Assembly: GCF_025999095.1 (NCBI RefSeq)
Contig: NZ_AP024678.1
Coordinates: 1,395,527 to 1,459,526, forward strand
DNA: 64,000 bases
Reading direction: 5' to 3'
Source of the DNA: Thermosynechococcus sp.
GTDB lineage: Bacteria > Cyanobacteriota > Cyanobacteriia > Thermosynechococcales > Thermosynechococcaceae
Notes under the pieces: generated by a model
Told to the model about the DNA's origin: nothing
Databases searched by the model: none
The model's input: the letters and a program-made list of their open reading frames with translations, nothing else
Program-made: the position numbers and the translations under genes
Shown here: positions 40,748 through 46,118 of the stretch, one piece after another
Position numbering within the stretch: the first letter of the stretch is position 1
Layout of the letters: every line of letters starts with the position of its first letter

Positions 40748-41773
40748 ATGCGCCGCGATTCCCTCTTTTACCAACTATTTGCCCAACTGCCCCAAACCCT
40801 CTTTGACCTGCTGGGCACAGACACCCCTCAGGGGTATCGTTTTGACTCAGTCGAGCTGAAGCAAACCGCCTTTCGCATCGATGGCGTCTTTGTGCCCCCT
40901 GACCCTGCGGGCACGGTCTATTTCTGTGAGGTGCAGTTTCAGCGGGATAACACCTTCTATGAACGCTTCTTTGCGGAGATTTTTCTCTATCTGCGCCTGT
41001 ATCGCTCCACCTTTGCGGACTGGCAAGCGGTGGTGATTTATCCCAATCGGCAAACGGAGCAAGAGTCTTTTGACCCCTATGACCTGTTGGTCCATAGTCC
41101 GCGCCTGCGCCGCGTCTATCTCAATGAATTGGGGTCGCCGGAGAGCTTGCCCTTGAGTGTGGGGTTGATGCAATTGATGGTGCTGCCTGAGGCAGAGATG
41201 CCGCGAGTGGCGAGGTTACTGGCTGAGCGCACGCAGGGGGAAGCAGCCCCAAAGTCAGCAGTCATAATAGAGTTAATCACGACGATTGTGTTGTACAAGT
41301 TCACGGAGCTGAGTCGGGAGGAGGTGTTGCGGATGTTGGGGTTTACCACTGAGGAACTGAAGCGGACGCGGTTTTATCGGGAGGTGTATGCTGAGGCGCG
41401 GGCGGAAGGATTACAAGAGGGAAAACAAGAGGGACGAGAAGAAGGACTTCAGGAAGGCTTGCAGCAGGGATTGCAGCAGGGATTGCAACAGGGATTGCAA
41501 CAGGGATTACAGCAGGGATTACAGCAGGGATTACAGCAGGGATTGCAACAAGGTTTACAACAAGGACTGCAGCAAGGACTGCAACAAGGACTGCAACAAG
41601 GAGAAGTGCTAGTTATCTTGCGCCTGCTGCGGCGGCGGTTTGGGAGTGTGCCTAGCGAGCTAGAGGAGCGGATTCAGCGGCTTTCTATTTCGCAGATTGA
41701 AGCTTTGGCGGAGGCGTTGCTTGACTTTAGGGAGCTGGGGGACGTGGCGGCATGGCTAGAACACTCCTGTTAA
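40748..41773 (+). CDS. Rpn-family nuclease, copy 2 (12 GLQQ units)
   Basis: The 341-residue protein is identical by eye to copy 1 over residues 1-221. It then has a type-B linker, GLQEGKQEGREEGLQE, instead of GLDEGRQQ. The GLQQ tract is the longest of the array at 12 units (residues 237-284). The nuclease residues Asp45, Glu61 and Gln63 are present, and the end is WLEHSC. The start is 7 bp after the copy 1 stop codon. The tract is predicted to be helical and glutamine-rich, adding roughly 48 residues before the C-terminal domain. Confidence 0.87.
   Translation: MRRDSLFYQLFAQLPQTLFDLLGTDTPQGYRFDSVELKQTAFRIDGVFVPPDPAGTVYFCEVQFQRDNTFYERFFAEIFLYLRLYRSTFADWQAVVIYPNRQTEQESFDPYDLLVHSPRLRRVYLNELGSPESLPLSVGLMQLMVLPEAEMPRVARLLAERTQGEAAPKSAVIIELITTIVLYKFTELSREEVLRMLGFTTEELKRTRFYREVYAEARAEGLQEGKQEGREEGLQEGLQQGLQQGLQQGLQQGLQQGLQQGLQQGLQQGLQQGLQQGLQQGLQQGEVLVILRLLRRRFGSVPSELEERIQRLSISQIEALAEALLDFRELGDVAAWLEHSC
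41333..41773 (+). CDS. Candidate internal-start product of copy 2 (146 residues)
   Basis: ATG for Met196, with GGAGGTG 6 nt upstream as in all copies. It would carry the type-B linker and 12 GLQQ units. Confidence 0.45.
   Translation: MLGFTTEELKRTRFYREVYAEARAEGLQEGKQEGREEGLQEGLQQGLQQGLQQGLQQGLQQGLQQGLQQGLQQGLQQGLQQGLQQGLQQGEVLVILRLLRRRFGSVPSELEERIQRLSISQIEALAEALLDFRELGDVAAWLEHSC
41456..41599 (+). repeat. GLQQ minisatellite, copy 2: 12 units
   Basis: 144 bp made of 12-bp units that all encode GLQQ but differ at silent positions. Unit types occur in the order a b c c d d d e f g h h. Here a = ggc ttg cag cag, b = gga ttg cag cag, c = gga ttg caa cag, d = gga tta cag cag, e = gga ttg caa caa, f = ggt tta caa caa, g = gga ctg cag caa, h = gga ctg caa caa. 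Confidence 0.95.
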
Positions 41774-41780
41774 CTTATCC

Positions 41781-42746
41781 ATGCGCCGCGATTCCCTCTT
41801 TTACCAACTATTTGCCCAACTGCCCCAAACCCTCTTTGACCTGCTGGGCACAGACACCCCTCAGGGGTATCGTTTTGACTCAGTCGAGCTGAAGCAAACC
41901 GCCTTTCGCATCGATGGCGTCTTTGTGCCCCCTGACCCTGCAGGCACGGTCTATTTCTGTGAGGTGCAGTTTCAGCGGGATAACACCTTCTATGAACGCT
42001 TCTTTGCGGAGATTTTTCTCTATCTGCGCCTGTATCGCTCCACCTTTGCGGACTGGCAAGCGGTGGTGATTTATCCCAATCGGCAAACGGAGCAAGAGTC
42101 TTTTGACCCCTATGACCTGTTGGTCCATAGTCCGCGCCTGCGCCGCGTCTATCTCAATGAATTGGGGTCGCCGGAGAGCTTGCCCTTGAGTCTGGGGTTG
42201 ATGCAATTGATGGTGCTGCCTGAGGCAGAGATGCCGCGGGTGGCGAGGTTACTGGCTGAGCGCACGCAGGGGGAAGCAGCCCCAAAGTCAGCAGTCATAA
42301 TAGAGCTAATCACGACGATTGTGTTGTACAAGTTCACGGAGCTGAGTCGGGAGGAGGTGTTGCGGATGTTGGGGTTTACCACTGAGGAACTGAAGCGGAC
42401 ACGGTTTTATCGGGAGGTGTATGCTGAGGCGCGGGCAGAAGGACTAGACGAAGGACGGCAGCAGGGATTGCAACAGGGATTGCAACAGGGATTACAGCAG
42501 GGATTACAGCAGGGATTACAGCAGGGATTGCAACAAGGTTTACAACAAGGACTGCAGCAAGGACTGCAACAAGGAGAAGTGCTAGTTATCTTGCGCCTGC
42601 TGCGGCGGCGGTTTGGGAGTGTGCCTAGTGAGCTAGAGGAGCGGATTCAGCGGCTTTCTATTTCGCAGATTGAGGCTTTGGCGGAGGCGCTGCTTGACTT
42701 TAGGGAGCTGGGGGACGTGGCGGCATGGCTAGAACACTCCTGTTAA
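41781..42746 (+). CDS. Rpn-family nuclease, copy 3 (9 GLQQ units)
   Basis: This 321-residue copy has the type-A linker GLDEGRQQ and nine GLQQ units. It shares with copies 0 and 6 the Leu variant in LSLGLMQ, where copies 1, 2, 4 and 5 have Val. It also shares silent markers with copy 6, such as ctgcaggcac and agagctaatc. Active-site residues Asp45, Glu61 and Gln63 are intact and the tail is WLEHSC. The 7-bp spacer to copy 2 is the same as elsewhere. Confidence 0.87.
   Translation: MRRDSLFYQLFAQLPQTLFDLLGTDTPQGYRFDSVELKQTAFRIDGVFVPPDPAGTVYFCEVQFQRDNTFYERFFAEIFLYLRLYRSTFADWQAVVIYPNRQTEQESFDPYDLLVHSPRLRRVYLNELGSPESLPLSLGLMQLMVLPEAEMPRVARLLAERTQGEAAPKSAVIIELITTIVLYKFTELSREEVLRMLGFTTEELKRTRFYREVYAEARAEGLDEGRQQGLQQGLQQGLQQGLQQGLQQGLQQGLQQGLQQGLQQGEVLVILRLLRRRFGSVPSELEERIQRLSISQIEALAEALLDFRELGDVAAWLEHSC
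42366..42746 (+). CDS. Candidate internal-start product of copy 3 (126 residues)
   Basis: Met196 ATG preceded by GGAGGTG with 6-nt spacing; nine GLQQ units in the predicted product. Confidence 0.45.
   Translation: MLGFTTEELKRTRFYREVYAEARAEGLDEGRQQGLQQGLQQGLQQGLQQGLQQGLQQGLQQGLQQGLQQGEVLVILRLLRRRFGSVPSELEERIQRLSISQIEALAEALLDFRELGDVAAWLEHSC
42465..42572 (+). repeat. GLQQ minisatellite, copy 3: 9 units
   Basis: Unit order c c d d d e f g h, using the unit letters given for copy 2. It equals the copy 2 tract without its first two units and with one terminal h fewer. Confidence 0.95.
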
Positions 42747-42753
42747 CTTATCC

Positions 42754-43755
42754 ATGCGCCGCGATTCCCTCTTTTACCAACTATTTGCCCAACTGCCCCA
42801 AACCCTCTTTGACCTGCTGGGCACAGACACCCCTCAGGGGTATCGTTTTGACTCAGTCGAGCTGAAGCAAACCGCCTTTCGCATCGATGGCGTCTTTGTG
42901 CCCCCTGACCCTGCGGGCACGGTCTATTTCTGTGAGGTGCAGTTTCAGCGGGATAACACCTTCTATGAACGCTTCTTTGCGGAGATTTTTCTCTATCTGC
43001 GCCTGTATCGCTCCACCTTTGCGGACTGGCAAGCGGTGGTGATTTATCCCAATCGGCAAACGGAGCAAGAGTCTTTTGACCCCTATGACCTGTTGGTCCA
43101 TAGTCCGCGCCTGCGCCGCGTCTATCTCAATGAATTGGGGTCGCCGGAGAGCTTGCCCTTGAGTGTGGGGTTGATGCAATTGATGGTGCTGCCTGAGGCA
43201 GAGATGCCGCGAGTGGCGAGGTTACTGGCTGAGCGCACGCAGGGGGAAGCAGCCCCAAAGTCAGCAGTCATAATAGAGTTAATCACGACGATTGTGTTGT
43301 ACAAGTTCACGGAGCTGAGTCGGGAGGAGGTGTTGCGGATGTTGGGGTTTACCACTGAGGAACTGAAGCGGACGCGGTTTTATCGGGAGGTGTATGCTGA
43401 GGCGCGGGCAGAAGGATTACAAGAGGGAAAACAAGAGGGACGAGAAGAAGGACTTCAGGAAGGCTTGCAGCAGGGATTGCAGCAGGGATTACAACAGGGA
43501 TTGCAACAGGGATTACAGCAGGGATTACAGCAGGGATTGCAACAAGGTTTACAACAAGGACTGCAGCAAGGACTGCAACAGGGAGAAGTGCTAGTTATCT
43601 TGCGCCTGCTGCGGCGGCGGTTTGGGAGTGTGCCTAGTGAGCTAGAGGAGCGGATTCAGCGGCTTTCTATTGCGCAGATTGAGGCTTTGGCGGAGGCGTT
43701 GCTTGACTTTAGGGAGCTGGGGGACGTGGCGGCATGGCTAGAACACTCCTGTTAA
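42754..43755 (+). CDS. Rpn-family nuclease, copy 4 (10 GLQQ units)
   Basis: The 333-residue protein has the type-B linker (GLQEGKQEGREEGLQE), ten GLQQ units and Val in LSVGLMQ. Near the C-terminus it has LSIAQIEAL like copy 0, where most copies read LSISQIEAL. Nuclease residues Asp45, Glu61 and Gln63 are kept. The mixture of markers from different neighbours indicates recombination or gene conversion inside the array. Confidence 0.87.
   Translation: MRRDSLFYQLFAQLPQTLFDLLGTDTPQGYRFDSVELKQTAFRIDGVFVPPDPAGTVYFCEVQFQRDNTFYERFFAEIFLYLRLYRSTFADWQAVVIYPNRQTEQESFDPYDLLVHSPRLRRVYLNELGSPESLPLSVGLMQLMVLPEAEMPRVARLLAERTQGEAAPKSAVIIELITTIVLYKFTELSREEVLRMLGFTTEELKRTRFYREVYAEARAEGLQEGKQEGREEGLQEGLQQGLQQGLQQGLQQGLQQGLQQGLQQGLQQGLQQGLQQGEVLVILRLLRRRFGSVPSELEERIQRLSIAQIEALAEALLDFRELGDVAAWLEHSC
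43339..43755 (+). CDS. Candidate internal-start product of copy 4 (138 residues)
   Basis: Met196 ATG with GGAGGTG and 6-nt spacing; type-B linker and ten GLQQ units. Confidence 0.45.
   Translation: MLGFTTEELKRTRFYREVYAEARAEGLQEGKQEGREEGLQEGLQQGLQQGLQQGLQQGLQQGLQQGLQQGLQQGLQQGLQQGEVLVILRLLRRRFGSVPSELEERIQRLSIAQIEALAEALLDFRELGDVAAWLEHSC
43462..43581 (+). repeat. GLQQ minisatellite, copy 4: 10 units
   Basis: Unit order a b d' c d d e f g h', where d' (gga tta caa cag) and h' (gga ctg caa cag) are single-base silent variants of d and h. Confidence 0.95.
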
Positions 43756-43762
43756 CTTATCC

Positions 43763-44716
43763 ATGCGCCGCGATTCCCTCTTTTACCAACTATTTGCCCA
43801 ACTGCCCCAAACCCTCTTTGACCTGCTGGGCACAGACACCCCTCAGGGGTATCGTTTTGACTCAGTCGAGCTGAAGCAAACCGCCTTTCGCATCGATGGC
43901 GTCTTTGTGCCCCCTGACCCTGCGGGCACGGTCTATTTCTGTGAGGTGCAGTTTCAGCGGGATAACACCTTCTATGAACGCTTCTTTGCGGAGATTTTTC
44001 TCTATCTGCGCCTGTATCGCTCCACCTTTGCGGACTGGCAAGCGGTGGTGATTTATCCCAATCGGCAAACGGAGCAAGAGTCTTTTGACCCCTATGACCT
44101 GTTGGTCCATAGTCCGCGCCTGCGCCGCGTCTATCTCAATGAATTGGGGTCGCCGGAGAGCTTGCCCTTGAGTGTGGGGTTGATGCAATTGATGGTGCTG
44201 CCTGAGGCAGAGATGCCGCGAGTGGCGAGGTTACTGGCTGAGCGCACGCAGGGGGAAGCAGCCCCAAAGTCAGCAGTCATAATAGAGTTAATCACGACGA
44301 TTGTGTTGTACAAGTTCACGGAGCTGAGTCGGGAGGAGGTGTTGCGGATGTTGGGGTTTACCACTGAGGAACTGAAGCGGACGCGGTTTTATCGGGAGGT
44401 GTATGCTGAGGCGCGGGCGGAAGGATTACAAGAGGGAAAACAAGAGGGACGAGAAGAAGGACTTCAGGAAGGCTTGCAGCAGGGATTGCAGCAGGGATTA
44501 CAGCAGGGATTACAGCAAGGATTGCAACAAGGTTTGCAACAAGGAGAAGTGCTAGTTATCTTGCGCCAGTTAAGGCGGCGGTTTGGGAGTGTGCCTAGTG
44601 AGCTAGAGGAGCGGATTCGGCGGCTTTCTATTTCGCAGATTGAAGCTTTGGCGGAGGCGCTGCTTGACTTTAGGGAGCTGGGGGACGTGGCGGCATGGCT
44701 AGAACACTCCTGTTAA
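43763..44716 (+). CDS. Rpn-family nuclease, copy 5 (6 GLQQ units)
   Basis: The 317-residue copy has the type-B linker and six GLQQ units. It is the most divergent in the C-terminal domain, reading LRQLRRRFG (others LRLLRRRFG) and ERIRRLS (others ERIQRLS). The nuclease half is unchanged, with Asp45, Glu61 and Gln63. So change is concentrated in the putative antitoxin part while the catalytic half stays constant. Confidence 0.87.
   Translation: MRRDSLFYQLFAQLPQTLFDLLGTDTPQGYRFDSVELKQTAFRIDGVFVPPDPAGTVYFCEVQFQRDNTFYERFFAEIFLYLRLYRSTFADWQAVVIYPNRQTEQESFDPYDLLVHSPRLRRVYLNELGSPESLPLSVGLMQLMVLPEAEMPRVARLLAERTQGEAAPKSAVIIELITTIVLYKFTELSREEVLRMLGFTTEELKRTRFYREVYAEARAEGLQEGKQEGREEGLQEGLQQGLQQGLQQGLQQGLQQGLQQGEVLVILRQLRRRFGSVPSELEERIRRLSISQIEALAEALLDFRELGDVAAWLEHSC
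44348..44716 (+). CDS. Candidate internal-start product of copy 5 (122 residues)
   Basis: Met196 ATG with GGAGGTG and 6-nt spacing; six GLQQ units and the variant C-terminal residues. Confidence 0.45.
   Translation: MLGFTTEELKRTRFYREVYAEARAEGLQEGKQEGREEGLQEGLQQGLQQGLQQGLQQGLQQGLQQGEVLVILRQLRRRFGSVPSELEERIRRLSISQIEALAEALLDFRELGDVAAWLEHSC
44471..44542 (+). repeat. GLQQ minisatellite, copy 5: 6 units
   Basis: Unit order a b d d'' e f', where d'' is gga tta cag caa and f' is ggt ttg caa caa. The g and h units are absent. Confidence 0.95.
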
Positions 44717-44723
44717 CTTATCC

Positions 44724-45701
44724 ATGCGCCGCGATTCCCTCTTTTACCAACTATTTGCCCAACTGCCCCAAACCCTCTTTGACCTGCTGGGCACAGACAC
44801 CCCTCAGGGGTATCGTTTTGACTCAGTCGAGCTGAAGCAAACCGCCTTTCGCATCGATGGCGTCTTTGTGCCCCCTGACCCTGCAGGCACGGTCTATTTC
44901 TGTGAGGTGCAGTTTCAGCGGGATAACACCTTCTATGAACGCTTCTTTGCGGAGATTTTTCTCTATCTGCGCCTGTATCGCTCCACCTTTGCGGACTGGC
45001 AAGCGGTGGTGATTTATCCCAATCGGCAAACGGAGCAAGAGTCTTTTGACCCCTATGACCTGTTGGTCCATAGTCCGCGCCTGCGCCGCGTCTATCTCAA
45101 TGAATTGGGGTCGCCGGAGAGCTTGCCCTTGAGTCTGGGGTTGATGCAATTGATGGTGCTGCCTGAGGCAGAGATGCCGCGGGTGGCGAGGTTACTGGCT
45201 GAGCGCACGCAGGGGGAAGCAGCCCCAAAGTCAGCAGTCATAATAGAGCTAATCACGACGATTGTGTTGTACAAGTTCACGGAGCTGAGTCGGGAGGAGG
45301 TGTTGCGGATGTTGGGGTTTACCACTGAGGAACTGAAGCGGACACGGTTTTATCGGGAGGTGTATGCTGAGGCGCGGGCAGAAGGACTAGACGAAGGACG
45401 GCAGCAGGGATTGCAACAGGGATTGCAACAGGGATTACAGCAGGGATTACAGCAGGGATTACAGCAGGGATTGCAACAAGGTTTACAACAAGGACTGCAG
45501 CAAGGACTGCAACAAGGACTGCAACAAGGAGAAGTGCTAGTTATCTTGCGCCTGCTGCGGCGGCGGTTTGGGAGTGTGCCTAGTGAGCTAGAGGAGCGGA
45601 TTCAGCGGCTTTCTATTTCGCAGATTGAGGCTTTGGCGGAGGCGCTGCTTGACTTTAGGGAGCTGGGGGACGTGGCGGCATGGCTGGAGCGCTTTGCTTG
45701 A
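44724..45701 (+). CDS. Rpn-family nuclease, copy 6 (10 GLQQ units), right end of the array
   Basis: This 325-residue copy is almost a duplicate of copy 3: type-A linker, Leu variant and the same silent markers. It has one more GLQQ unit. Its last four residues are ERFA instead of EHSC, because the array ends here and unique sequence follows. This tail is likely the original 3' end, the EHSC tails of copies 0-5 being produced where one unit joins the next. Active-site residues are intact. Confidence 0.87.
   Translation: MRRDSLFYQLFAQLPQTLFDLLGTDTPQGYRFDSVELKQTAFRIDGVFVPPDPAGTVYFCEVQFQRDNTFYERFFAEIFLYLRLYRSTFADWQAVVIYPNRQTEQESFDPYDLLVHSPRLRRVYLNELGSPESLPLSLGLMQLMVLPEAEMPRVARLLAERTQGEAAPKSAVIIELITTIVLYKFTELSREEVLRMLGFTTEELKRTRFYREVYAEARAEGLDEGRQQGLQQGLQQGLQQGLQQGLQQGLQQGLQQGLQQGLQQGLQQGEVLVILRLLRRRFGSVPSELEERIQRLSISQIEALAEALLDFRELGDVAAWLERFA
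45309..45701 (+). CDS. Candidate internal-start product of copy 6 (130 residues)
   Basis: Met196 ATG with GGAGGTG and 6-nt spacing; ten GLQQ units and the unique ERFA terminus. Confidence 0.45.
   Translation: MLGFTTEELKRTRFYREVYAEARAEGLDEGRQQGLQQGLQQGLQQGLQQGLQQGLQQGLQQGLQQGLQQGLQQGEVLVILRLLRRRFGSVPSELEERIQRLSISQIEALAEALLDFRELGDVAAWLERFA
45408..45527 (+). repeat. GLQQ minisatellite, copy 6: 10 units
   Basis: Unit order c c d d d e f g h h, identical to copy 3 with one additional h. Confidence 0.95.
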
Positions 45702-45810
45702 GTGGGGCCGTGGGTCGGGATTGTTGGCATGGTGAGGGGGGCGGCGTTTCAGTGAACAGTTTAAGAAGTTAAGAAGTATTGCCATTGCTTAAGTAGCAGC
45801 AACGATCGCC

Positions 45811-45972
45811 AGACCCAGGTGAATTTTTAGAAGACCCAGGCAAATTTTTACAGAGCCGGGTGAATTTTTACAGAGCCGGGTGAATTTTTACAGACCCAGG
45901 TGAATTTTTAGAAGACCCAGGCAAATTTTTACAGACCCAGGCAAATTTTTACAGAGCCAGGTAAATTTTTAG
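45811..45972. repeat. Iteron-like array: eight 20-21 bp direct repeats
   Basis: Units start at 45811, 45831, 45852, 45872, 45892, 45912, 45933 and 45953. The consensus is AGACCCAGGTGAATTTTTAC, with variation at GACCC/GAGCC, GGTGAA/GGCAAA and the last base. Units 2 and 6 are 21 bp. There are no unique spacers, so it is not a CRISPR array. Units 1-2 recur as units 5-6, implying duplication of a larger block. The period of about two helical turns would place each unit on the same DNA face. Confidence 0.92.
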
Positions 45973-46047
45973 AAATGTGTTAGAAATGTGGCGATAGGGT
46001 GAAATTTTTCATTAAAGAAAAACCATACTAAAGACTATGGAGCCTGG

Positions 46048-46062
46048 GGATAGAAACTATCC
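46048..46062. promoter_or_regulatory. Short perfect inverted repeat upstream of the hpsA-like gene
   Basis: GGATAG and CTATCC arms are separated by three A residues, 57 bp before the start codon. A second GGATAG occurs about 15 bp downstream. It may be an operator or a small hairpin in the leader. Confidence 0.3.
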
Positions 46063-46118
46063 TAACGGTGGCCTGTGGATAGCTGGTAGGTTTCTGGTGC
46101 ATTGACTTAGGTGCCGCT

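Larger units (their letters stand above)
45702..46118. other. Gene-free stretch between the Rpn array and the hps-like cluster
   Basis: This 417-bp spacer contains no supported gene. It holds the eight-unit direct repeat at 45811-45972 and a short palindrome at 46048-46062. It must also contain the promoter of the hpsA-like gene, although no clear -35/-10 pair is visible. The repeat region is markedly richer in A and T than the flanking genes. Confidence 0.6.

Noticed and set aside
40847-41173. Antisense ORF of 108 codons repeated in each Rpn copy
   Set aside because: It recurs only because the copies are nearly identical; it is the complement of the conserved nuclease domain, without a ribosome binding site.
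41388-41612. Second-frame ORF through the GLQQ repeats, rich in Cys/Tyr-Ser-Arg-Asp, with GGGAGGTGT just before its ATG
   Set aside because: A 12-bp repeat is open in alternate frames by composition. The Shine-Dalgarno spacing is only 3 nt, and type-A copies stop after eight codons. No conserved domain is seen.
39379-45701. Insertion sequence or transposon explanation for the repeated genes
   Set aside because: Although some databases label Rpn proteins as putative transposases, I see no terminal inverted repeats, target duplications or DDE motifs. The layout is a tandem gene array.
45811-45972. Possible CRISPR array
   Set aside because: The repeats follow each other with no unique spacers, and no cas genes are nearby.
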